A stretch of DNA of 64,000 bases from Paraconiothyrium sp. Pb-2020 (Eukaryota > Ascomycota > Dothideomycetes > Pleosporales > Didymosphaeriaceae). The notes beneath the pieces are model-generated. The model was not told the DNA's origin. It saw nothing but the letters and a program-made list of their open reading frames with translations, and did no database searches. The position numbers and the translations under genes were made by a program. The stretch is taken from contig JAJUBI010000004.1 in the NCBI GenBank assembly GCA_022419385.1, forward strand, positions 2,089,286 through 2,153,285, written 5' to 3'. Below are positions 12,443-23,413 of the stretch, in pieces. Numbering within the stretch: position 1 is the first letter of the stretch; every line of letters begins with the position of its first letter.

Positions 12443-13608
12443 ATGGCGACGGGGCTTCCGTCCCCGCCTTTCTACGAGGTTCCCAGTTTGAACAACTTCC
12501 GGGATGCGGCCCTCGCTTGTGGCGGGCTGAAGACGAAAGATGGACGGAAAGTTCAAGAGAGAGTGCTGTTTCGGAGTGCCGAGGTTAGCAAGGTTGACGG
12601 GGAGGGGTGGAGGGCGGTGCATGATATCGGGGTGAGTTTGACATAGAATTTACATCATTGGTACACTGTGGCGTTCAGAGCTTTGGGATTCTGTGATATC
12701 CCAGGAAGAGCAATGCAGTGCCGGGGGTTTTGGACTAGTACGTCATTAAAGCGCCCGTCATGGAAAAGAGGAAGGGTGGTTTTGGGACTGTGCTCGGGAG
12801 ATACGCTGACGCAATGTAGGTCGCGCATGTATTCGACCTAAGAAGCAAGCAAGAAGTCGACAAAGGGTGGGCTGGCGTCACTGGGGAGGAGGGGAAAACC
12901 GGAGAGGACGTGGCACATGGCTGGGAGGAAGGCTTGAAGAGTGCGGGCGTAACTAGAACTTGGGTCCCCGTATTCAAGGTGGAAGATTACAGCCCTGAGA
13001 AGTTGGCAGAGCGGTATATGGTATCTTTCTCCGCTCCCTTGGTTCTCGGCTAGCCATACATTGACATCTTAACACAGAAATATCTCGACGAAGACGTCCA
13101 AGGTTTCGTCTCGGCCTACCACGACATCCTCACGGACGGCGGCCCGGCTTTTCGCACCATTTTATTGTATTTAGCATCCCTCCCACCGCCGAGTAAGGAC
13201 TCCCAACCCCGAAACGGCGCCCTCATCCACTGCACTGCTGGCAAAGACCGCACAGGCATCTTCTTTGGGCTTCTTCTCAGCTACTTGGGGGTGCCCGACC
13301 AGCAAATCGCGGACGAGTACCAGCTCACCGAGCCAGGACTCAAGCACATCTACGAGGCTGTTGTACCGCGGCTGATGGCCAGTCCAGCGTTTGAGAGGTA
13401 TAAGAGGGAGAAGTTAGATGGACAGAGCGAGGAGGAGGGGAGACAGGCGGCACTGAGGATGCTAGGGGCGAAGAGGGAGAGTATGTTGGGCGCGTTGGAG
13501 ATGCTGAGGAGGGAGTGGGGAAGTGCAGAGAAGTACATGCGTGAGGTTTGTGGATTGGAAAGTGGAGAATTGGAGGCTTTGAGGAAAAACTTAGTTGCAG
13601 ATGCGTGA
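12443..13608 (+). CDS. Tyrosine phosphatase, PF13350 (Y_phosphatase3) type
   Basis: Dual-specificity/tyrosine phosphatase related to bacterial MptpB-like enzymes. The active-site P-loop HCTAGKDRTG (CX5R) is visible in the last exon, with the nucleophile Cys and Arg in place. The first exon carries the family's opening motif (NNFRDAA, then VLFRSAEVSK). The middle exon begins VAHVFDLRSKQEVDK, the family's DLR segment. Exons are joined through GT-AG introns starting at about 12632 and 13021; a small exon between 12632 and 12820 is possible and I did not resolve it. Substrate is unknown; relatives act on phosphotyrosine and phosphoinositides. Confidence 0.85.
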
Positions 13609-13691
13609 CCAGTTAGGGAATCAAAGATCGGAGGATTGCATCAAGAGCTTGATTGGAAGAAGTCGAAGCCATTAGGGGTCTTTCCCGCGTT

Positions 13692-15160
13692 TTATAGACC
13701 TATAGTACGGTTCACGATCCTACATGTATTAGTGCTGGTGAGACTCAACTTACTCTGAAAGCTAGACCTGCTCACTGACGTCCTCTTCCTACACTTCGTA
13801 CACGTCTTTCCCTCCCTGCACTTCTTACACTTCTCCTCCAAAGTTGAAAAATCTCGCGGAGCACTCCATACACCGCCCTGCCACCCGTCATCTACGACCT
13901 CGTCCGCAAGCAAGATGGCACGTGTGTCCTCTGCCTTTGGTGGATATTCAATCTCTTCGTCTTCAGCCTCGGCTTCTGAACCAATTCACTGACCCATTCA
14001 AAAGTACCGTTCGAAGGGATAGATCGCATATCCACGAGGTCGATATTAACATCGATTTTTATTGTGTCGAAGTTTCTCATTAGGTCGTCTACCCAGTCGA
14101 AGGTGTGGCTAGATTCTGCGTCATCAGATCCGCAAGGGTCATTAGGTCTAACTTCTTCCTCGGCTTTATTCTCGCGTTTTTGACTGCCAGCATTTTCGGG
14201 TTCATCTTGTGTGTCTTCATCATTTGCATGATGCTGGCCGTCTCCAACGCTCTTTACGGCTCTATTTTCATTTCCATTGCCATTTCTGTCTTTAATGGCT
14301 GCTCCATCCTCAACTACGCCTTGCTTGATATTTCCATTTCGGTCATCCTCTTCATCCTCATGTACATGTGCATCCTCATTCCAATCTGCTTCGTCTTCGT
14401 CTTCGTCGTCGTCTTTGGTTTTGTCCCCATTCAAATCGATGTCACCCGTATCGTCCGTTCCCTAGTCGTAATTTCAGAACACCATTCTGGCTTGGTTCAA
14501 TATAACTCACCTGCGAGAAGTGATACGTTCCGTCAATGAAATCCTTGAACCAAACTTTGAGGAGAAACCCATCTTTCTCCTACTCGCGCGTCTGCTCATC
14601 CCAAGAACCCCAGTGGGAGTGCATATACTTGAGCTTATACTGAGTAGAGCGACATTGGGCGGTACACGTGATCTCACACGTCTCGATATCAGGGCAAAAA
14701 ATCTTCTTGATTGCCTTCCACGCTTCAACTTCGGCATCGTCTTCGACATCGCGGCATCGTACAGATACAGATGAGTGAGGTTGGGTGGAAGGTTTCCGTA
14801 CCGCATGCGGCGATATTCAAGTTCAAGGGTCTTGATATGACCGAAATACTGCAAAGAGGAGAAAATCTAGCCGTTCGTGATTGAAATGAACAAGGATATG
14901 TAGCTGGTTTCATTGCTGCTGTGCCGCCGCTACGGCCTAGTTCCTCCAGGCAGCCCAGACTCGCACGAACACATTCCTCGCGAAGCGGCACCTGCACCCG
15001 AAAAATCCCTAGAAAGGGCGTAGTTCAATGATTGAATGACTCTCAGGAGGTCCTTCGAGGTACCAGCGAAGGTTTTTCCGGAAGACGGCGTTTCCAGCCC
15101 CCACAGGCCCAAACGTGGGAATATGGCTGTGTGCGACTCCCGAACACTCCATTGCACATG
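13692..15160 (-). pseudogene. Broken gene: leucine-rich start, acidic tail, unknown function
   Basis: The minus strand shows consecutive protein-like segments that do not form one frame. An exon opening YFGHIKTLELEYRRMRYGN has an LRR/F-box-like pattern (LPPNLTHLYLYD). A one-base shift near 14750 leads into EDDAEVEAWKAIKKIFCPD, and that frame meets a TAG at 14582-14580 inside SWDEQTRE*EKDGFLL. After a normal intron an acidic Asp/Glu-rich exon follows (14434 downward). Near 13985 a second shift is needed to reach a Cys-rich tail (CKKCREGKTCTKCRKR). One stop and two shifts argue for decay, though sequencing error is an alternative. The 5' end is not defined. Confidence 0.5.
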
Positions 15161-15468
15161 GTCGTTCCGAGCCTACTAGATAATGCGGGCATGTAGATCG
15201 TGCTGCCGGGACCGACGAGTATTATTGTTGAATGTTCTACTGTCAGGGCAGAGCGTACGGGCCAAAGAGCGATTGGAGTGTTTCAACTGTAATTGGCTCT
15301 GATATCGTGTCCTCTTGCCTAGACTATCGAAGGAATTGATTTAATTGATAAGAAGCATACGATTGATGTCTGGTATTGTATACTGGCAATAATACGAAGT
15401 AAATCGATCAGTTGTAATTATAAGCAGACCATGGAGATGGACTCAGAAACGGACACATTGCACACATC
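15161..15468. other. Short intergenic stretch
   Basis: No coding frame or RNA gene recognised between the broken gene and the transporter; both flanking genes are on the minus strand. Confidence 0.4.
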
Positions 15469-16886
15469 TTACACATTGGCACCATTCATGGTGCCCGCTC
15501 TGTGGCCATTTTGGCTATCCTCCTTCCTCCTCTCCCTTTCCTCTTGCTCTTGTTTCTTCTCTTCCTCTCGTTGTTGCGGGATACCAAACGCGACCCCAGT
15601 AAAAATTCGATAGATCGAGAAGCCCAAATTGAAGAAGTAGATGATGAGGAGAAAAATGAGAAGGGCAGCGGAAAGTCCACGGAATCCTGGCGAGTTCATG
15701 GCAATCGAAAGGTTCATCAATGAAGTCGTGAAGACACCTGCAATTATATTAGTTCAACCCTTATTGAGCATACCCTCGCTGGTTGTAACATACCCATAGG
15801 GAAGATCAAGCTCCACCAGGTCAGACTAAAAGAGAGTCTTCGCTTCACTAAAGCCTCAATGACATGATACCAGGCAACGGTTATCCACAAGAAAGCAAAT
15901 CCATCCACCATCAACGCGAGCAAAGTAGAAGTAGTCAAAAGAGTTGACGCCGCCGTGCCCGTCAAGAATGTGCCTTGGTCATGGCTAGCGAAATGTCCCC
16001 TAGTAGATGCCGCAGTTCCCAGAAGCTGGATGGCGGTTGCGAATTGCCCGCAAGGACCGATTAGGATAACCAATGCCGGCACTTTTGGATTTTGTGGTGG
16101 GCCGACAGTAAGGAGTCGATGGAGGTACATGGCGTAGTATAGCACGGCAAGGAAAAGGGCATAGCCGATCAACATGTAGGACAAGACGATGATCGGAATG
16201 GCTTCGGCGGAGGTGATGCCGACGGAGTATCTGACGATGAGGCCGCCTGTTGTGCCCTGGGTCATAACGGCGATAAGGGGGAGAAAGACAGCTGGTGACA
16301 ACGATCGATCATCGGCTACACTTCGTCGAGCGAGCTGGATCGTCACGCCGGAGCAGAGACTCAACGTACATACGAGTCCGATCCACCTACGAGAGCAATG
16401 AGCAGAAGTCTCAAAACAGTAATCTACGATCTTACCACAAAACATATGCGAGCACCGTCAATCCATAGCCCCAAGAGGTGCTACAGGTCAGAGTCACCTG
16501 TGACACCAGGGTAAGGTATGCAATGGCTGGAGCACCGAGGTATGACAGCTCCTCGACCGAATTATCCGTCTCCGACTTCACATGACTAGCATGCCTGAAA
16601 AGTCGCATCAAGCTGATGATGGTGAAGGTTGAGAAGAGGACGAGATTCCACACGAACATAATCGTAGCAAGAACTCTGAGACCGTCGAACTGCCACGGCA
16701 GGAGATTCATGATAATAGAGAGGATGCCCGTGTCCATAGACACAACGAACCTGATGCCATGTTAGTATCCATCCTTGCTTATCCAAAGAGGGCAACATGC
16801 CAGACGGGTGAGAAATTCTTGAGGGCAATTGAGACCGCGGAATCACGCGGATGGTCTAGGCCATTCGCGTGTTTGTTGGAAGCCAT
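15469..16886 (-). CDS. TDT/SLAC1-family transporter (Ssu1- or Mae1-like)
   Basis: Polytopic plasma-membrane protein of the tellurite-resistance/dicarboxylate transporter family, which includes sulphite exporter Ssu1 and malate permease Mae1. Three main exons join cleanly (WWIGLVCTLSLCSG after the 16430 intron; FPMG to VFTTSLMNLSIAM near 15800) and give about nine or ten hydrophobic segments plus a charged tail (EEEKKQEQEERERRKED). The family opening SMDTGILSIIMNLLP is seen. The likely N-terminus at 16886 (ATG; ALKNFSPVWHV) runs into a TAA at 16781-16779, and no GT donor in the right phase joins it to the acceptor at 16751. Either the donor is mutated, the start lies inside the next exon, or the gene is inactive. 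The substrate, sulphite or C4-dicarboxylate, is undecided. Confidence 0.7.
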
Positions 16887-17484
16887 TTGCAACACTTTTG
16901 CTAGAATGCCACAACGCAAGTCATCACCAATGCAAGCCTGTTCGTTCCAGGTCAAATGGCTGTTCTATGCATTTGTTCAATTCTGAGACATCTTTGATGA
17001 TGTCACGGTGGTTCGCGTCAATGTCGCGTGTATCCGGCGCCATCGCTCATGGTGATGCGTTCGAACCACGCTATTACGAGAAACACAGTGTTGCAGACCA
17101 CAGACCGTGCTTTGATGCCGACGGAGCGGCGGCGTCGGCATGGTCCTGACGTTGCTTGAGTAAGAACACGCCAGTGAAACGGGCTAATTTTAGCGCGAGA
17201 TCGTGCCGTTTGCAGACAACCTTCAGATGCTGACACAGATACTTGATTCATGCAATTGATCTTAAAATAATATCTATGTTTTGATACTTATTCAACTCAA
17301 ACCACTATGTTTAAAGAGGATAGGGACACCCCCTATCCCTAGATTTTGCTTCACCCTGGACGAACACGACGCTTGTAGTCCCCCGCGCTCCGTTACAATT
17401 TCGCAAAAAGCATGCTTGGTCTGTGATATGTGAGGACATGAACTGCGGAACAACGCCCCTTGACGGTTCAAAACTCAAAAAAGC
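16887..17484. other. Intergenic stretch
   Basis: Lies between the start of the transporter and the 3' end of the xylose reductase gene. I see no gene, RNA or repeat in it. Confidence 0.5.
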
Positions 17485-18753
17485 TTACGCAAAGATGTGA
17501 AGAGGGTGGTTAGGAAGGTAGTGACCAGGGTCGTTGAAGCGCAATCCTTTGTCAAGTGCTGAGATGGAGTCGAGCTCGCCCTGTGAAAGATCGAAGCTGG
17601 TAGCATCGAGATTCTGGGCCAGGCGGTTCTGGTTGTTGGACTTGGGAATAACGGCGATGTTCCTAGACAACATTAGCACCTGCTGCACGGAGATTAAATG
17701 CGAGAAGAAACCTACCTCTGCGTCGCCCATCGGAGGAGCACCTGCGCAGGAGTCTTGTTGTGCTTGCTAGAAATCTTCTTAACCGGCTCGGCATCGAAGA
17801 GCAAACCTACATCGCTCGCCCTCTGTCTGAAAGCCGGCGGCAGCTCAAGAAAACTTTGGGGACCGAATGATGAATATGCGGTGATAGCGATATTGTGTGT
17901 TTGAGCCATCTTGATGAGTTCAGCCTGGACAAGGTAGGGGTGGTGTTCAATCTGGAGCGATGAGATGGGGTGCTTTGCGTAGGTTTGAACATCGTAGAGA
18001 AGCTGAGCCTGGAAGTTCGACACTCCAATGGACTTTGCGATGCCTTGGTCTACGGCGGCCTCCAGTCCTTCCCAGGTCTCGCGAATAGAGACCTTGGCGG
18101 GCTTCACAGTCTTCCCGTCCTCCATCCACCAACCCTTTGATTTGGAGTCAGTCGCCGGCGGTAATCGAGGGGCCGATTTCACTCACAGGGTAACGCTTCA
18201 CCTCCGGGTCCACGTACTCCAATGCCACCGGAAAATGCATCAGGAACAGATCAATGTATCCAAGACCCCATGCTTCGTTCTGTGCCTTCATCATCGGCAG
18301 CGCATGTTTCTTGCTGTGGTCTGTATATGAAGAGACAAAGTCAGTGTAACGGTTATGAGTAGGGGTGTAAGTATAGGTTGGCGCCGCAGCTGGCTACTGC
18401 TGACTGTAGAATCCAGACATTCTCAACAGCATAAACACCTCGTTAGTACCTCGGTAACGTACAATTATTCCAAAGTTTCGTGGTGACGAAGATATCCTCG
18501 CGCTTTACAAGACCCTCCTTGATCGCACGTCGGATACCCTCACCTGCTTCCTTCTCGTTTTGGTAATCGTATGCGCCGTCGAAGAGTCTATAACCCGCTT
18601 TGATAGCCTAATACTGGTTAGAAACCCATCGTTGAGCTAGCCAAAGTGACACACATTGTAGACAGTGTCTGCAGCAGTCTCTTGGGGAACTTTCCAGAGA
18701 CCAAACCCCACGAGAGGCATTTCATGACCAGAAGCGAGCTTGACAGTGGACAT
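17485..18753 (-). CDS. XYL1: D-xylose reductase, aldo-keto reductase family 2
   Basis: NAD(P)H-dependent reductase turning D-xylose into xylitol and L-arabinose into L-arabinitol, the first step of fungal pentose catabolism; cytosolic. Five exons give about 320 residues, the usual length. The catalytic tetrad is visible: Asp and Tyr in LFDGAYDYQNEKE, Lys in VTTKLWNN, His in LFLMHFPVALEYVDPE. The segment EDGKTVKPAKVSI and the cofactor motif IPKSNNQNRLAQN are typical of xylose reductases rather than other aldo-keto reductases. C-terminus is NHPLHIFA. Start MSTVKLASGHEMPLVGFGLW matches the family. It is the left gene of a block with LAD, a transketolase-like enzyme, a sugar transporter and regulators. 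Confidence 0.94.
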
Positions 18754-19289
18754 ATTTCCAGATTAATGGGTAAAATTTTCTCTCAAATATGGAGATTCCG
18801 GGACGAAAGAAAAGAGACGAAGTTGAAGAAACATTCAAAGAGTTGAGAGGAGAATCCTTCCATGGCTTTTGTGTCGCCGACGGACTCAAACATAACTTGG
18901 TGAGGGTCCAGTGGGGTGTCGGAATTGGCCTTGAAGCTAATGCTAGCTTCTCATTGGCGGACTCCTAGCATTTCCCAACTAGGACAGGACGCAAAGAAAC
19001 ATTGTGCAAGTCGACACGACTTGTAAAGAATGGTAATCTCTTGACAAACCGCACCAACACATGATGGTTCAGACCTATCTCTGCTTCGCATTGTACATAC
19101 CCACCCCATCTTCCTGTAAAAGCCGAGGGTCTGGGGTGACCCCGCAATCTATGACGGTGGGCCGCCACTGAAGGTCCGAAGTGTTGCCGGCGGTTATGGT
19201 TTCCCTAGACAGAAAAATTGGCACTCACCCATTCACGTCGTTGTTGCGACGCGACGAGCTATTCCCCAGATTGTCGGACTCATAGCCAC
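18754..19289. promoter_or_regulatory. Divergent upstream region, xylose reductase and decayed regulator
   Basis: No coding frame. Must contain the xylose reductase promoter. A single GGGTAAA at 18768-18774 fits the XlnR-type GGNTAAA core but sits only 15 bases from the ATG, so I do not claim it as a site. Confidence 0.4.
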
Positions 19290-21524
19290 ATGGACATCAC
19301 AGGGCAGACCGAGCAGCCTACTGACGCATCGGCTAAGTCCCGACAAAAGAGATCTCGGACAGGTTGTTTGACCTGCCGAACACGCCGTCGCAAATGTGAG
19401 TATAGCATTGGAGCTACCTTCGAGTCCGGCTCACAACACCGAAGGCGATGAAGGCAGGCCCAAATGCCGAAGTTGCATATCGAAGGGTTTCGAATGTAGA
19501 TACGCAGCTGCGTTCCAAATACTGGGTAAGAACAACTTCACTCCAGAAGTATCGACCAAAGGAGGCTACAAGGAACTTCAAGTGAGTTAGCACTTAGCCT
19601 TGATCCGGTATCTTTGTTGCACATAGTATCTGTCTCTTATGCTAATAACATGTAGTTCGTTCGTGAATATAGCGGGAAGGACGATAAAAAGAAATCTGAC
19701 GACGAAGAGGTGGAAGAAGCGCATCCGAAGGATACGTCGAACCCTGTTATGCATCTGAAGGACCGCAACAATCGACGTCACCGCAGTCTGGTCGGAGCAT
19801 CAAGTGCATACAGATACCCAAAGCCATAGCCCGTCCGCAGAGCGTTACGAGTTCGCCTTACATGGGCTTCTAGCACTTGGAAATGGGAACAATGATGGCG
19901 ATATCAATGGAGAACCCGAAGTCAACTTTGCGAGCATAGACTTTGCGGAACAGACCATGCAACGCTGCCCAGGCAACCTAGTGTCGCCATGAATCAATTT
20001 CACACAGCGCCGAACCCGATTGTCGTTGCAGAGTCCAAGAGAGACCGAAAATGCAGTCTTGGCCTTCAATCAGCGCAATCTCTTCCGTTGAGATCCGCAT
20101 ATGACCGATGAGCGTATCTTGGAGCTCCTCAAGCACTATCGATACAATAATTGCGCCGTGGGTAAGTCTATATCCCCAACAAAGTAAGCCAAAATATACG
20201 TACAATTGGGCTTGTGTGGTGTGTATCTACGGGCAACGCTGTGTAGTCATAGTTTGGAATTGTGATACGATCGTGTATGGGATTAACTGACTGAATCTCG
20301 TGCTAGATGGACATTTGCGACATGAAGCAAGGTTCGGATGCGGGCGCTTCAGCTGTGCAAGAACTCGTCACCCGTTCAGCTTGAGATATTGGCGCTTGCA
20401 GAAGCCTCCCTCGGTGCTCGCCACCAAATCCAGGATGTTACTGCGGATATGCTCGCGTGCATGCAGCGCAGAAAGGTTCGTCAGGAGAGGAGGTCATGAG
20501 TCCCTGTTACATGCCTTTGAAATCGTCAAGGCTGTTGTCACCAATTTGTCAGGATTTTGGAATACAGGATAGTGTCTGGTATAAGAAATGTGCTCGAGCC
20601 GCTGCTTTTTGAGGTTAATGGAGACCCAAGTGGAAACAGTGATCGATAGAGTTCACTTTTTGGCTAATAGCAAGACTGCGTAAGTGTTATACTATCTTGA
20701 TAGGACTCAAGCAGAGTCCTTGTTAGTTGTAATGTGCCCGGGGTCGACACAGAGGGGGACTTTGCATCTAAGGAGATCTGATGAATTTTGCACTCTTCCA
20801 ATTTATGCTGAACAATCGCTGACTGGTGTCTATAGAATTGAGTGTAGCATTAATGAGTCCTGCAACAGTAAGGATACCTCTACCGACCGCATCGATATCG
20901 GCGTGGGAATATGTATCTGCTGGAGACGCGGAACGCGTATTCCGATACGCTCACGATGCTGCAGCCTTGTGCATCGATGCAACAGTGTTCAGTCATGGAG
21001 ATGAAGATAAATGGCTCCAGCAGCAGTACGGGTTAAATCGCGTCGAACTTTGGGAAACACTAGTTGCTGGAAACGAAAGATGGTATAAACATAGACCACA
21101 GGAGTTTCAACCTATCATTGAACTGTACCCGAGAGACGCTCCAACTTCCGAGGACGGATTCCCCACGCTCGTCTTTTCGAGTGGAGCAACCACGTTGGCC
21201 AATCAGCTCTACCACACCGGCATGTTGCTACTTCTCCAGAACAAGCCTCGGTTCATGGATCGGCCGCATTCTCAGTCTCCATCCATGTCCGCTCTTTGGC
21301 ACGCGCACCGAGTTTGTGGGATCTCTCTGAGCAACGATCGATGGGATTGTTGGGACCCAAGCCTCGTAGCTTCCCTTCTCGTAGCTGCGAAGACGATCAC
21401 TCATCGGAGTCAGCACAAGGCAATCCTAAATACACTGAAAAGCGTTCAGCAATTTACCGGATGGAACATTTCGCACCATGTTGAACAGCTTGCAATTGAA
21501 TGGCAGCAAGCGGATGGCTGGTGA
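19290..21524 (+). pseudogene. Decayed Zn2Cys6 regulator with PF11951-type C-terminal half
   Basis: The first two exons encode a complete Zn2Cys6 cluster with spacing C-x2-C-x6-C-x6-C-x2-C-x6-C (GCLTCRTRRRKC joined by the 19396-19444 intron to DEGRPKCRSC). Beyond 19656 family-typical segments appear in successive different frames: YEFALHGLLALGNG (19850s), DERILELLKHYRYN (20110s), IAPW just after, DICDMKQ (20310s), EILALAEASLGARHQIQD (20385s), LLHAFEIVKAVVTNLSGFW (20510s). From 20826 one long frame of about 230 codons is open to 21524. At least four single-base shifts are needed, so this copy is very probably inactive. It lies tail to tail with an intact relative ending 48 bases away. Confidence 0.8.
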
Positions 21525-21571
21525 GCGTTGGGCTTGCATGTTGGTGGTAATCATCGTATTGGTCACCAAGA

Positions 21572-23081
21572 TCAGACAATACCCCGTGACTTGTGCCCAT
21601 AGAATTGCTCGAGGTCTCGAGCGCGCCAACATGCTGTCCACCCTGTTAAGGCCTCGATGTGGCGGATAGTTTTGACAACCACTGTCTGCTCGGAGCTATG
21701 GCTCAGTAAGCGACCCGCAATCCACAGCGGTTGGATGGCATTGTTAAGGCAGCCTTCGTGAGGATTCGCCAAAGAGATGCCACATATTCGTTTGGCATGC
21801 CAAAGAATGGAGGTGGTTGGCGAAGATGGAAGTATGGCCCTGAATTTCGGGCTTGCGGATAGGAGGAGTACACAAGCGGTGTGATAGAGTTGATTCGAAG
21901 ATATAGCCGCCCAGTGGGCGAAAAATTCTTTTGGAAACGGGAGCGATGCGGTAGTCAAGACCGGTGATATTTCTTTTGGCCGATTGGCGGCCCATCCCTC
22001 AAGCTGGTGCCAAAGCTTGAACCAACGCTGTTGGAAAGTATCGGCGTTGCAGCCGTTCTCTTCTCCAAGTTCCACGAACTTGTTCCGTTCAGAGATGAGC
22101 TCACAAGCCTTGGCGCACAAGTATACTGCATAGTTAGCATACATGTCGGCAGACTCGGCATTGCGGAACATTGACTCGGCCCGCTCTTCTGAGGTGTTTA
22201 GAGGTAGCCATTTCGCAGGTTTCAGCAGGGTGCTTTCAGCGCCGTCGGATATTAGAGCACCACAGACATCCATCCTTGCATAGCACCAGAAAATAGCTTG
22301 CAATACATCTCCACTAAACCCATTGACTCCGAATGCGTCAAATACAGCCGCACATCCCTCCAGATGGCGGCGCCAGTCTTGTGCACTGGCCGAAAACATC
22401 TCTAGGCAGCACAACACGACGCATGCAGCAATGACATGAGTGTCCCGGGCCTGAAGTAGCGGGGTCAGAAGTCGAATCGCCTCCTGGTATAACTCGAGGC
22501 TGTCGAATGACGACTGCGTTTTCTCCTTGCGTTCCAGCTGGCGGGCCCCAATGGCGAGAAGAGCATACAAAAGAGGGCATGACTCCTTTGCTAAGGAAGG
22601 TAGCTGAATGGCAAATGCGCGGTTGCTATCAAACATATCCAGCCATGCTGATCGGGCGGATACGGCGTCAGTGGGTACGAATGTAATTCTTACTCGAGAT
22701 ATACATACGCGCTACTGCAGATATATAGTTTTTCAGATACTGAACCCGTCTACCCTTGGCCAAGATTTGCTTCACACTGAATGAAGGTTCCGCGCTGGTC
22801 TCGTCGTCATCGATAGGAGTACCGGCACGCGTTGGCGCTGCAGAGCGAGCAGTGGTAAATAGCAGAGCTCGTAATTCTTCTTGTGATGCTAGATAGTTGG
22901 GGTCGTGTGCGAATTCATCGATGCCCCAGCTCGTAGCAGGCGACAGGAACGGGTCTATGTTATCCAGACCATTGAAAGGACCTTCGGTAGTCGGCGTGGG
23001 CAAGAAGTTAGTAAGGAAGTCGTCTGGTGCAGACTTGTCGTGGGTGGTGCGTCTTTTTTTGTGAGGACGTTCCTCAGCCAT
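21572..23081 (-). CDS. PF11951 (Fungal_trans_2) regulator, ACR-2/ARCA-like, no zinc cluster
   Basis: Probable transcription regulator of the group that includes acriflavine sensitivity control protein acr-2. Two exons joined at a 65-base intron (donor near 22712) give SAVAPWLDMFDSNRAF and about 475 residues. The large C-terminal part carries the family pattern: SCPLLYALLAIGARQLERKE, HVIAACVVLCCLEMFSAS, SNQLYHTACVLLLSASPKF and SILWHAKRICGISLANP. The N-terminus (ERPHKKRRTTHDKSAP) is basic, a likely nuclear signal, but has no Zn2Cys6 cluster, unlike the neighbouring decayed gene. The last two motifs are clearly shared with that gene, so the pair is paralogous. It sits between xylose reductase and the transketolase-like gene, which makes a pentose-linked regulatory role possible but unproved. 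Confidence 0.82.
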
Positions 23082-23413
23082 GATGTCTGGATGCAATGGG
23101 CATATTGCAGAAAATGCCGGGGAAAGTGCAGGGGATCTAAAAGGTGGGGAGATGCACTTGCGTAAAGCTTGGAATCTGGCGAATCATGTGACGGGCTCGC
23201 CCCCGGGGCCCGGGGCCCGGGGCCAGGAGTCCAGGCCTCGGCTCCACGCGTTTGGATTAGATTGCGCCAGCTCACATTCATCGCGAACCCGAAGCATTCA
23301 TGATTCATCAATCAAAAATCAAATGCGTCGCTTTCCATTAATTGATATCTTCATCTACATGCGCAACTCGAACGCCCAGAAATGCAATGATACTCTACCA
23401 CTGACAGCTCGCT
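23082..23413. other. Intergenic region with GC-rich short tandem
   Basis: Upstream region of the ACR-2-like gene and 3' flank of the transketolase-like gene, both on the minus strand. The only structure seen is a run of C and G blocks listed separately. Confidence 0.45.
23200..23224. repeat. CCCGGGG short tandem repeat
   Basis: Three successive CCCGGGG units flanked by extra C bases, forming a 25-base self-complementary GC block about 120-145 bases upstream of the regulator's ATG. It could form hairpins or quadruplex-like structure on either strand. Confidence 0.7.

Noticed and set aside
18768..18774. GGGTAAA fitting an XlnR-type site before xylose reductase
   Set aside because: It lies 15 bases from the ATG and a single 7-mer is expected by chance.
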